Source: an uncultured Pelagibacteraceae bacterium (lineage in GTDB: Bacteria; Pseudomonadota; Alphaproteobacteria; Pelagibacterales; Pelagibacteraceae). From it: 64,000 nucleotides of DNA. The stretch is from the NCBI GenBank assembly GCA_902576045.1, contig CACGTU010000006.1, forward strand, positions 1-64,000. The letters run 5' to 3'. Shown here one piece after another: positions 49,542 through 57,791 of the stretch; within the stretch, counting starts at the first letter, position 1; each line of letters opens with the position of its first letter. The notes under the pieces are model-generated. The model searched no databases. It saw only the letters and a program-made list of their open reading frames with translations, and had not been told where the DNA came from. Position numbers and translations under genes: made by a program.

Positions 49542-49667
49542 CTATTTTTGTCTTGCTTTAAATTTAGGATTTTTTTTATTTATTATGTAAACTCTGCCTC
49601 TTCTTCTAACAAGTTTAGAGTTTAAGTCCCTATTTTTTAGTGATTTTAATGAGCTTGCTATTTTCAT
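49542..49667 (-). CDS. rpmJ: Ribosomal protein bL36, zinc-free form
   Basis: A 41-residue protein beginning [19 protein letters not shown] and continuing [21 protein letters not shown], which is clearly bL36. It lacks the Cys/His zinc ligands of the classical form. The ATG at 49665-49667 lies about 8 bases after the predicted 3' end of 5S rRNA and has no Shine-Dalgarno in the gap (GAATAAT). Confidence 0.95.
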   Translation of the reverse strand: MKIASSLKSLKNRDLNSKLVRRRGRVYIINKKNPKFKARQK

Positions 49668-49675
49668 ATTATTCT

Positions 49676-49793
49676 AGCCTGGCAATGTCCTACTCTCCCA
49701 TGCCTTAAGACAAAGTACCATTGGCGCTGAAGGGCTTAACTTCCGAGTTCGGAATGGTATCGGGTGTTACACCTTCGCAAAAATTACCAGGCA
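49676..49793 (-). rRNA. rrf: 5S ribosomal RNA, apart from 16S-23S
   Basis: The minus strand begins TGCCTGG and ends GCCAGGC, forming helix I, with the conserved CCGAACTCGGAAGTTAAG and the loop segment GGGAGAGTAGGAC. The length is about 118 bases; ends are within a few bases. No 16S or 23S sequence adjoins it. It lies 5 bases downstream of an O-antigen ligase stop and just upstream of rpmJ. Confidence 0.95.
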
Positions 49794-49797
49794 ACTT

Positions 49798-49825
49798 CTT
49801 ATACAAATTTTTTTATTTTTGTAAA
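49798..49825 (-). promoter_or_regulatory. Predicted 5S rRNA promoter inside the ligase 3' end
   Basis: On the minus strand TTTACA (49820-49825) and TATAAG (49798-49803) are separated by 16 bases. Initiation would fall near 49791-49793, at the 5S 5' end. The TAA stop codon of the O-antigen ligase lies within the -10 box. Judged by eye against the sigma-70 consensus. Confidence 0.55.
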
Positions 49826-51115
49826 TTGTTTTTTTAGCCATTTAATTACAAAAAAATCATCTAAAATCGTTTCTTTTCCTAAACTCCAAATTAGAATCCC
49901 AACAGGAAAATAGTATATTGCTGATATCCAATTATTAAAGAAATTTCCTGATGGAGAAAAAGGAAATATTGAAATTGAAATAGCTATAAATAGTGAAATT
50001 TGAAAATTATTATAAATTAATTTTTTAAATATTAATTTATAGAATAAACTCTTAAAGAGACTGTACCAGATAATAAAATTTGTAATTAAGTAAAAGGCAA
50101 ATCCTATTAAACCTGTCTCTGCTAATATTTGTAAAAAAGTATTGTGAGGATGTGTAGAACAGGTAAGATCTGAGATATAATATTCTCGCTCCTTACATTT
50201 TTCTCTAAAATTTTTTGGCCCCACACCAATCACTTTATTATTTTTAAACATTCTCCAAGCTGAAATATAATGTTCATGATATTGTTTTGAGAATATTTGT
50301 ATTTTATTTCCACCTGCTATTTGAGTTTGACTAATTGTTAAGTTAATAATTCTCTCTTTAAATGGACTATCAAAACTCAAAAGTGAGAAAGTAAAAATCA
50401 AATAGGCACAAAGAATAAAAATTTTTTGAGATTTTAGTTTATTTAAAAAAATTAGAAAAAGTAGTATTACCAGAACAAATAAAAAAAAACTTGTTCTTTC
50501 CCCACTTAAAAAAATTGAGGTTTGTAATAAAAATAAAAAAAAGATATTTATATACAATTTCTCTTTAATCGATTTATCATTAAAAACAAAAAAATATAAA
50601 CTTAATAATATAGGAAATAATCTTACTAAATAGCTACCCATTTTTAACTCATCACCAAAAAAACTGCTTACTCTATTTTCAAAAACAATTTTCATATTTA
50701 AAATATTTGATCCAGTTGAGAACTGATAAAAAGAGTCAATAAAAATTGCTATAAAGCAAAATAAAAGTATATAAAATATATTACTTAAAATTTTTTTGTT
50801 CTTTTCAATTAAATACCAAAAAAATAACGAAAAAAATCCAAACCTAAAATAAAACAAACTTGATTTTAATGACATATACTTAAAATCTGCAAAGCATGAG
50901 CTGATGACAAGCACAATATAAAATAAACAAAAAAATAGAAAAAAATAATTTAGATAAAATTTTTTTTCTCTAACGAAAACAAAGAAAAAAACAGCGAGTA
51001 TTGATATTACGAGGTCTGTTAAAAAAGGACCAGAGATTAAAAAGATTGGTAACAGAATAATTAAATAACTTAACAGATTAATTTCTGAAAAATAAGTCTT
51101 TTTAAATGCCATCAA
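49799..51115 (-). CDS. O-antigen ligase/polymerase family membrane protein (Wzy/WaaL type)
   Basis: A 438-residue protein with about ten to twelve membrane segments and a periplasmic loop before the motif HPHNTFLQILAETGLIG, characteristic of the Wzy_C (O-antigen ligase) family; ERTSFFLF earlier fits as well. It either ligates a glycan to lipid A core or polymerises repeat units; the sequence does not decide. It is coupled to the epimerase gene by a 4-base overlap. Its final codons hold the predicted 5S promoter. Confidence 0.85.
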   Translation of the reverse strand: MMAFKKTYFSEINLLSYLIILLPIFLISGPFLTDLVISILAVFFFVFVREKKFYLNYFFLFFCLFYIVLVISSCFADFKYMSLKSSLFYFRFGFFSLFFWYLIEKNKKILSNIFYILLFCFIAIFIDSFYQFSTGSNILNMKIVFENRVSSFFGDELKMGSYLVRLFPILLSLYFFVFNDKSIKEKLYINIFFLFLLQTSIFLSGERTSFFLFVLVILLFLIFLNKLKSQKIFILCAYLIFTFSLLSFDSPFKERIINLTISQTQIAGGNKIQIFSKQYHEHYISAWRMFKNNKVIGVGPKNFREKCKEREYYISDLTCSTHPHNTFLQILAETGLIGFAFYLITNFIIWYSLFKSLFYKLIFKKLIYNNFQISLFIAISISIFPFSPSGNFFNNWISAIYYFPVGILIWSLGKETILDDFFVIKWLKKQFTKIKKFV

Positions 51116-52005
51116 AAAAGGTTACAATTTTTTTTAAAATTTGAAATATATTCCTCCAAATTTTTTGAACCATAATGATTAATTATTTTAATTGAATTAT
51201 TTTTTTTTGTAATAGCAGATTTAAATCTCTCACCTTTTCTTTCTGGTAGCATAATTATCCTATCACTAAATAGTCTTGCTAATTGTAAAATTGTATATTT
51301 TTTTCTAGCCACAATGCTATAATGTTTATTGAGATTTTTTTTCCATGCAGTTATACATGTTCGTATTGTATCATCTATGTGCGTAAATCTTCTTGACTGA
51401 GTTCCGGGTCTAACAACAGTTAGTGGTTTATTTTTCTCATATTGATCTTCAAAGATTCCTAATACTGTAGCCATATGCCCTTTTTTAATTTGATTTGGTC
51501 CGTATACATTATAAAAATAAATAACTTCATACTTAAAAGAGAACCAAATTTTTAGATTTTCTAGTAGCTCTAAATTTTTAGATTTTGTAAATGCATATGG
51601 TGACAAATTTTTATCTAAACCTTTATTACCAAGACTTGCTGACGTAGCAGAATAAATTAATTTAATTTTATTTTTTAAACAAAAATTAAACACAGCTTTA
51701 CTACCAATAATATTTGAATCTAAACAATCATTGTATTTTATAAAACTTTGATAAATTCTTGAAAACTCCCCGAAATGAAAAACGCTATTAATGTTTTTCT
51801 TCACTTTTGTTAGGATTTTATCTATGTCTTTTGTATTTCCTTTTAAATATTTAACTTTTTTGTTTTTTATGTGATTGCTCTCATTACCAGAATAATAATT
51901 ATCAATGCTTATTATTTTAAATCCTTTAAATTTAATTAATTTTTTTATTAGATTTGAACCTACGAAGCCTGCGCCACCTGTAATTATTATAATGTTTTTT
52001 TTCAT
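51112..52005 (-). CDS. NAD-dependent sugar epimerase/dehydratase (SDR family)
   Basis: An extended SDR of 297 residues: Rossmann start IITGGAGFVGSNLIKKL, active-site Ser in YSATSAS and the YxxxK motif in YAFTKSK. It resembles UDP-hexose 4-epimerases but is shorter than the usual 310-340. The nucleotide sugar substrate is not determined. It diverges from the WecA-like gene across 61 bases. Confidence 0.85.
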   Translation of the reverse strand: MKKNIIIITGGAGFVGSNLIKKLIKFKGFKIISIDNYYSGNESNHIKNKKVKYLKGNTKDIDKILTKVKKNINSVFHFGEFSRIYQSFIKYNDCLDSNIIGSKAVFNFCLKNKIKLIYSATSASLGNKGLDKNLSPYAFTKSKNLELLENLKIWFSFKYEVIYFYNVYGPNQIKKGHMATVLGIFEDQYEKNKPLTVVRPGTQSRRFTHIDDTIRTCITAWKKNLNKHYSIVARKKYTILQLARLFSDRIIMLPERKGERFKSAITKKNNSIKIINHYGSKNLEEYISNFKKNCNLF

Positions 52006-52066
52006 ACTACAAATACTTCGCTAGTTTAATAAATTATGGTTTCATGTATAAACAATTAAATTTTTT

Positions 52067-53062
52067 ATGCATCAAAAATTAATATTTCTATTTTTATCTT
52101 ACCCTTTGATTTTATATCTCTGTATTTTTATATCAAAAAAATTAAGATTTTTTGATAAACCATCATCTAGAAAAATACACACAAACAAGGTGGTAAATAC
52201 AGGCGGTATTGCAATTTTTATATTTTACATTTTTCTTGTAACAAATTTTGAAATCAACAAAGAAATAGAACTAATTATTGTTTATAGTTTGTTTGTTGTA
52301 ATTTGTGGCTTTATGGATGATCAATTTCAAATTACACCAGGCGTAAAATTATTGTTGATTTTCGTTCCCTCATTAATGCTTATTTATGAAGGTTTTGTTG
52401 TTAATAGCTTGGGTGTGTATGAATTAATTGGTGTGATCAATACAGGGAAATTCAATTACATATTTACTTTGCTGTGTATTGGGCTTTTAGTTAACGCTTT
52501 CAATTATCTAGATGGCATAGACGGTCTCGCAATTCTATCAACAATAATTCCACTAATATATTTTATTTTATTATCGAATAACAAAGCTGTTGATACAATT
52601 TTGTTAATTTTTATTTTTCCACTTATTATTAATTTAATATTTAATTTTTTAAATATAGGTCACTCTTTCAAAATCTTTCTTGGGGACTCTGGCAGCCTTC
52701 TGCTAGGTTTTATAATCAGTGCTATGATTATTTACTTATCAAAGATCGAAAATATACACCCAGGCTATTTAATTTGGTCTGTTTGGTTACCTGTTTACGA
52801 TTTTTTATTTGTTAATATTTTTAGAATAAGAAATAAAAAAAAATTTTATGAACCTGATAAAAATCACTTACATCACTTTTTTTTAAATAAAACTAAAAGT
52901 CATTTAAAAACATCTATTATAATCAGCACCTTAAATATTATGATTATTTTTAGTGGCTACATTATTACAGCTTACACTTACAAATTATTATCAATTATGT
53001 GCTTTATAACATTTTTCATTATCTATTACAAATTAAGATATTTTGGTTTGAGATCAACTTAA
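52067..53062 (+). CDS. Undecaprenyl-phosphate sugar-1-phosphate transferase (WecA/TagO family)
   Basis: A polytopic protein of 331 residues from the MraY/WecA family: GFMDDQFQITPGVKL, NAFNYLDGIDGLA, the catalytic GDSGSLLLG and the carbohydrate-recognition HLHH in DKNHLHHFF. It would start glycan assembly by putting a sugar phosphate (GlcNAc type by analogy) on undecaprenyl phosphate. Its stop overlaps the next start by one base. Confidence 0.9.
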   Translation: MHQKLIFLFLSYPLILYLCIFISKKLRFFDKPSSRKIHTNKVVNTGGIAIFIFYIFLVTNFEINKEIELIIVYSLFVVICGFMDDQFQITPGVKLLLIFVPSLMLIYEGFVVNSLGVYELIGVINTGKFNYIFTLLCIGLLVNAFNYLDGIDGLAILSTIIPLIYFILLSNNKAVDTILLIFIFPLIINLIFNFLNIGHSFKIFLGDSGSLLLGFIISAMIIYLSKIENIHPGYLIWSVWLPVYDFLFVNIFRIRNKKKFYEPDKNHLHHFFLNKTKSHLKTSIIISTLNIMIIFSGYIITAYTYKLLSIMCFITFFIIYYKLRYFGLRST

Positions 53063-53988
53063 TGTTTGAAAATAATCCATTATCTAGTTTTTATAAAAGA
53101 ATTTATTTGAACAAATATTTTTACTCAAATTGTATATATTGTAATTTTAAAAAGGATTTAAATATAAATTTTAAAGAGATATTTTTTGTTTACAATGACG
53201 AAAGATATGTTCATTTAGGAGACTTTCTATTCATAATACCGTTGCTTAAATATTTTAATAAAAGATTTAAATGTAAATTGATTTTAAACAAAGATCATAA
53301 ATTATTATTAAAAAAGATTTCTCCTGATCTAGTTCACCTCACTAAAAGTAAAATAAAACTTAAAAAAAAATCTTTAATTATAACTAATCCATATATGCTT
53401 AATAAATTCGAAAAAGAATTTGTATTAGGTCTTGGTCTTCCATCAAGTAAAATTTATATACCATACCCAAAATATTTAATTACTCAAATTTGTAAATTCA
53501 TTAGTATTAAATTTAATATTAAAGAATATAACAATATTATAAAAAATATGAGACTGAACGCAAAAATGAAAAACAAAAGTATGTACAAAGAAAAAAAAAT
53601 TTTTATTTTTGCTCCTTTTATTGGAAGCGGCAAATTTCGTGATATTCTTAAATTTAAGCAAAAAAAATTAATTGAAACAAAAATTAAATATGAAAATCAA
53701 GGTTACAGTTGTGTTTTAATAGGCTCAAAATACGATAAAATACGTCATAAATTTAAATATGATTTAAGAGGTCAAAGTTTGTTAACAGTCATGAATATAA
53801 TTAATTCAAAAAACGTTAAATTTGGTGTCGGCTTTGATAATTTTTGGATGCACTATTTTGACTTAATAAATAAAAAATATTTCGTTCTGTTTAGAGGTAG
53901 ATTTTTTAAAAAAAATAAACAAATGCATTACAAATCAATCAATTTAAGTTTTTCTAAACATCCAACAAGGAAATTTTACATAAACTAG
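53062..53988 (+). CDS. Putative GT-B glycosyltransferase, remote GT9/heptosyltransferase-like
   Basis: I use the ATG at 53062, overlapping the previous stop by one base (308 residues); a longer frame from 52999 would lie inside the WecA-like gene. The pattern VHLGDFLFIIPLLKYF resembles the N-terminal loop of heptosyltransferases, and VLIGSKYDKIRH followed by VKFGVGFDNFWMHYFDL resembles their C-terminal nucleotide-sugar site. Identity is weak, so function is a guess. It is rich in Lys, Asn and Ile. Confidence 0.5.
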   Translation: MFENNPLSSFYKRIYLNKYFYSNCIYCNFKKDLNINFKEIFFVYNDERYVHLGDFLFIIPLLKYFNKRFKCKLILNKDHKLLLKKISPDLVHLTKSKIKLKKKSLIITNPYMLNKFEKEFVLGLGLPSSKIYIPYPKYLITQICKFISIKFNIKEYNNIIKNMRLNAKMKNKSMYKEKKIFIFAPFIGSGKFRDILKFKQKKLIETKIKYENQGYSCVLIGSKYDKIRHKFKYDLRGQSLLTVMNIINSKNVKFGVGFDNFWMHYFDLINKKYFVLFRGRFFKKNKQMHYKSINLSFSKHPTRKFYIN

Positions 53989-53999
53989 ATCTTAAATGT

Positions 54000-54374
54000 A
54001 TGTCTATTAAAATTATTGCTTTTGACCTAGATTTTACACTTTGCAAGTATCCAAAAAGTGCATCTAAAAGAGGTATTAAAAAATACAACTTTTGCAAACC
54101 AATCAAAAAAAATATCAATTTATTAAATAAACTTAAAAATCAAGGATTTTATATAAAGATTTATACTTCAAGAGGGATGAAAACCTTTCTTGGAAATAAA
54201 AAAAAGGTAAAAAAAAAACTTTATCCACTTACAATAAATCAATTAAAAAAATGGGGTGTAAAATATGATGAAGTTATATTTGGAAAAACTCAATACGATC
54301 TATTAATAGATGATAAAGCAAGAAATATTGATCAAATTAAAACATTAAAACAAATTTTAAAATTTATTCGTTAA
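54000..54374 (+). CDS. HAD-superfamily phosphatase (capsule biosynthesis type)
   Basis: A 124-residue HAD protein: motif I AFDLDFTLCKYP (the second Asp of DxD is present), motif II TSRG, a conserved Lys and motif III LLIDDKARNID. The small size resembles capsule-biosynthesis phosphatases beside polysaccharide genes. It differs from GmhB, which is longer and starts FLDRDGVIN. It may still dephosphorylate a sugar. It converges with the GT9 gene with an 11-base overlap. Confidence 0.75.
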   Translation: MSIKIIAFDLDFTLCKYPKSASKRGIKKYNFCKPIKKNINLLNKLKNQGFYIKIYTSRGMKTFLGNKKKVKKKLYPLTINQLKKWGVKYDEVIFGKTQYDLLIDDKARNIDQIKTLKQILKFIR

Positions 54375-55710
54375 TATGTTTAATAATTTTATCAATTTCT
54401 TCTTGGTTATATTCTTTGCACTCTAAATTAAAAGGACATTCTGAGACTAAAGATAAATGGCATGGAGAACATTTTATTTCGGAAAAAATAAATGATGATA
54501 TATTGTCACTTATTGGTCCCCACTCTTTAGGATGATGCGTACCAAAAAAAAATACAAATATTTTTATTCTTTTGTCAATTAAAGACGAAAAATGACTTGT
54601 GGCAGAATTGACAGTTATTATTTTGGAAGAATTATTTATTAAATATAAATATTCATCTAAATTTGTCCGATTTATTAAATTGTAAATTTCATTATCATCT
54701 TTGATGTTTGAAAAACTCTCATAATCAGACTTTCCTACAAGTACAATTTTTTTTTCATCATTTTTTAATCCTTTTATTAAAGTTTCTAACAATTTGGGAC
54801 TCATACTTCTAAGAGGGCTGTTACTAGTTGGAGATATCAAAATAAAATTGTTTAAGTTTTTAATTTTTTCGGAAATATTTTTACTATCAAAATAATAACT
54901 TAAATTTTTCATATCCTGTTTATTTATCAATGGTCCTGCTAATGAGTTGATAAAATAAAAATTGTTTGTAATACCTTTTGGTAAAATATTTTCGCTTATT
55001 GTAAAATTATCTGTTTTTTTTTTGTAATCATTATTTGTTGGATAAATATGCTTTTTGGCTTTAACATAATTGTCAAAAAATCTACAATCATCTCCGTATC
55101 TTAAATTCAAATATATATCATAATTGTTTTGAAAAAAAATTTCCCTTTTATTTACATTTGGTCTTTTTTTTGTATCTACATGCAAATAATCTTTAACAAA
55201 GATATTGTTAAATATACCTAAGTCTTTTGCAAATTTTTCATTCCATGATCCAACAACTATATCAATCTCAGCATCAATAAAATTTTCTCTTATCTTTAAC
55301 AAAATTGGTTGTGATATAAAAAAATCTCCAATGTGATCCAATTTTGCTATCAATATTTTTTTTTCATTAAAATTAATTTGAGGTAGCGACTGATATATTG
55401 TTGATTTTCCAATTTTTTGATTATTACTGAAATGGTTTTCAAACGTAAAATTTGAAGATATTGAGCTAGATTTAATTTTAATATAAATTTTTCTCAAATA
55501 TGGAATATTTTTTAAAAACACTGATGAAGTTAATACACTAAAAATTTTTTCGATTGGCTTGCTTAAAAAATTAAATAACTTGTATTTAATTGAGTTTCTT
55601 CGATTTACCTCTGAATTATAAAAATTAATTAATTTATTAACTTTTTCTGGGCTCTCTCCATCAAATTCCAATTTTTTTGGATTAAGTTTAGTTAGTTTTA
55701 TATTTTTCAT
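54364..55710 (-). CDS. GT9 family glycosyltransferase (heptosyltransferase-like) with N-terminal extension
   Basis: The 448-residue protein has a GT9 core from about residue 115 (AKLDHIGDFFISQPIL) to the nucleotide-sugar site SKIITVNSATSHFSSL and FGTHHPKEWGP. A Cys cluster follows, CSPCHLS...CPFNLEC, as in many heptosyltransferases. About 110 residues precede the core. The presence of gmhA and hldE nearby supports ADP-heptose as donor. Confidence 0.8.
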   Translation of the reverse strand: MKNIKLTKLNPKKLEFDGESPEKVNKLINFYNSEVNRRNSIKYKLFNFLSKPIEKIFSVLTSSVFLKNIPYLRKIYIKIKSSSISSNFTFENHFSNNQKIGKSTIYQSLPQINFNEKKILIAKLDHIGDFFISQPILLKIRENFIDAEIDIVVGSWNEKFAKDLGIFNNIFVKDYLHVDTKKRPNVNKREIFFQNNYDIYLNLRYGDDCRFFDNYVKAKKHIYPTNNDYKKKTDNFTISENILPKGITNNFYFINSLAGPLINKQDMKNLSYYFDSKNISEKIKNLNNFILISPTSNSPLRSMSPKLLETLIKGLKNDEKKIVLVGKSDYESFSNIKDDNEIYNLINRTNLDEYLYLINNSSKIITVNSATSHFSSLIDKRIKIFVFFFGTHHPKEWGPISDNISSFIFSEIKCSPCHLSLVSECPFNLECKEYNQEEIDKIIKHINE

Positions 55711-55766
55711 TACAATATTTGTTTAATAACTTATATTAGGAAATATATAACCTAATTTAATAAAAT

Positions 55767-56513
55767 ATGAATAATTTCAAAAAAGCATTTCAACTTGCAA
55801 AGCTTGACATTAAAGAGAGATATATAAGATCAATTATTGGTCCTTTTTGGATCACAATTTCAATGCTTTTAACAATAATTTGTCTTGGTGTAGTATTTAA
55901 CTTTTTGTTTAAGCAGTCACTAGAAGATTTCTTTCCTTATCTGGGAATTGGCCTTATATTTTGGAGCTATATAAATTCAACGATTCTAGAAGCATGTAAG
56001 ATTGGACAAGAAAATAGAGGTAATTTTAAAAATTATAATATTAATTATGATTTTTATATTGCTAAACATGTAATCAAACAGACTTTTGTTTTATTTCATC
56101 ATCTAGTTATAATTTTGTTAATTATATTTTGGTTTAATATTAAAATTGAGCCAAAAATTATTTTAATATCAATATCTTTAATATCTTCAAGCGTATTACT
56201 TTTTTATCTAAGCAAAATTGTTTTTTATCTATCGACACGATTTAATGATTTAGAACAAATCATAATGAGTTTATTGACTTTTTCTTTTTATTTAACACCA
56301 ATTATATGGAAAAAAAAATTTCTTTCTGAATATCAATATTTAGTTGACTATAATCCCTTCTATCACATTATACATATTTTTAGATCACTTCTGTTAAATG
56401 AACCAATGTATTTAAAAAGTCTTGTTATAGTTATTGCTATGACTTTAGTATTAATTCTTGTTTCAAAGATTGTAGAAATGAAATTAAAAAAACAATTAAT
56501 TTTTTGGATATAA
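55767..56513 (+). CDS. Polysaccharide ABC exporter permease (Wzm/TagG type)
   Basis: A 248-residue ABC-2 permease with about six membrane segments. The N-terminal LAKLDIKERYIRSIIGPFWI is typical of Wzm, KpsM and TagG proteins, as is the late YLTPIIWKK and NPFYHIIHIFRS. The ATPase gene follows 3 bases on. It would export a lipid-linked glycan across the inner membrane. Confidence 0.9.
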   Translation: MNNFKKAFQLAKLDIKERYIRSIIGPFWITISMLLTIICLGVVFNFLFKQSLEDFFPYLGIGLIFWSYINSTILEACKIGQENRGNFKNYNINYDFYIAKHVIKQTFVLFHHLVIILLIIFWFNIKIEPKIILISISLISSSVLLFYLSKIVFYLSTRFNDLEQIIMSLLTFSFYLTPIIWKKKFLSEYQYLVDYNPFYHIIHIFRSLLLNEPMYLKSLVIVIAMTLVLILVSKIVEMKLKKQLIFWI

Positions 56514-56516
56514 TTT

Positions 56517-57239
56517 ATGATTAGCTTAAGAAATGTATCATTACTAGCTCCTATAATAAATTATGAGCAAAGATCTCTAAAAAAAAATATTATAAAAAAT
56601 TTTGAACTTAAAAATAAAGTATTACTAAAAGATATATCTTTAGAAATAATGAAGGGTGAAAAGATTGCAATTATTGGAAAAAATGGATCTGGAAAATCAA
56701 CACTACTAAAATTAATTGGGGGCGTTTATAAACCAACAAAAGGAAAGCTTTTAATGAAAGAAGATAATATAAGTCTGATTTCAGAATTGTCAGCAGGTAT
56801 AAGTGAAAATTTAACAGGCTATGATAATATTTTGTTAAAAAGTATATACTTAGACCTAGATTTAAATGAAAAAAAAAAACAATTACATAAAATAATTAAA
56901 TTTAGTGGTCTTGGTGAAAATATATATAAAGTATTTAAAAATTACTCAGATGGAATGAAAATAAGATTATTATTATCAATTTCATTATTTTCCCTAAAAA
57001 ATATACTTTTAATTGATGAAATAATAGGAGCGGGTGATTTAAAATTTTCAAAAAAAACAATAAAATTTTTAAATTCAAATTACAATAAAGATAAAACAAT
57101 GATATTAGCATCTCATGATATCAACTTACTAAAAATGTTTTGTGACAAAGGAATTTATATGAAAGATGGACAAATTAAATTCTTTGGGGAATTAAATTTG
57201 TGTTATAAAAAATACTTAAAATCAGAGAGCCTCATCTAA
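56517..57239 (+). CDS. Polysaccharide ABC exporter ATPase (Wzt/TagH type, no glycan-binding domain)
   Basis: A nucleotide-binding domain with Walker A GKNGSGKSTLLK, a Wzt-like signature YSDGMKIRL, Walker B ILLIDEIIGAGD and the switch ASHD. At 240 residues it lacks the C-terminal carbohydrate-binding domain of long Wzt proteins. It pairs with the permease upstream and overlaps the convergent gmhA by 18 bases. Confidence 0.92.
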   Translation: MISLRNVSLLAPIINYEQRSLKKNIIKNFELKNKVLLKDISLEIMKGEKIAIIGKNGSGKSTLLKLIGGVYKPTKGKLLMKEDNISLISELSAGISENLTGYDNILLKSIYLDLDLNEKKKQLHKIIKFSGLGENIYKVFKNYSDGMKIRLLLSISLFSLKNILLIDEIIGAGDLKFSKKTIKFLNSNYNKDKTMILASHDINLLKMFCDKGIYMKDGQIKFFGELNLCYKKYLKSESLI

Positions 57240-57791
57240 AAATTCACAAACTAAGTGAATTATATACAAATGATGCTCCTGAATAGTTGAGGTTGTTGAA
57301 CTTTTAACTATTATTTTCTTTGTTTTTTTTGTCTTATTTGTATCTTTAAACTTTTGACTTGTAAGAATATAATTTCTTAAGTTCAATTTGTTTAATAAAC
57401 CAAGCGAGCTTATAACATTTTTACTCGAACCCGATGTAGACATTGAAATGAACAAATTTTCTTTTCTTGCGAATGCCTCTATTTGTCTTGAAAAAACTGT
57501 TTCATAATTAAAATCATTAGAATGTGCAGTAAGTAAGGCTCCTGATGAATTAAGTGAAATCGCTGCAATTGGTTTCCTTACTTTAAAATATTTAACTACT
57601 AATTCTGCTACAAAGTGCTCTGATTCAGCTGCGCTTCCACCATTACCATAAATTATAACAATACCTTTTTTTTTAACAGTAATAAGTATATCTAAAAATA
57701 AATTATATATATCCTCGAAGTAGTCTTCTTTAACTCTCCTTTTTTCTTCAAAGTAATTAAGGAATTTTTTTTTAAATTTGTTTTTATTCAT
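57222..57791 (-). CDS. gmhA: Phosphoheptose isomerase GmhA (SIS domain)
   Basis: The 189-residue SIS protein has YGNGGSAAESEHFVAELVVKY, SMSTSGSSKNV and the C-terminal QEHHLYIIHLVCE, which fit GmhA. It isomerises sedoheptulose-7-phosphate to D-glycero-manno-heptose-7-phosphate. It overlaps hldE by 8 bases on the same strand, making a heptose gene pair. Confidence 0.9.
   Translation of the reverse strand: MNKNKFKKKFLNYFEEKRRVKEDYFEDIYNLFLDILITVKKKGIVIIYGNGGSAAESEHFVAELVVKYFKVRKPIAAISLNSSGALLTAHSNDFNYETVFSRQIEAFARKENLFISMSTSGSSKNVISSLGLLNKLNLRNYILTSQKFKDTNKTKKTKKIIVKSSTTSTIQEHHLYIIHLVCEFLDEAL

Noticed and set aside
49317-49625. A 102-codon plus-strand frame over the pntAA start and rpmJ
   Set aside because: It lies opposite three supported genes and has no family likeness.
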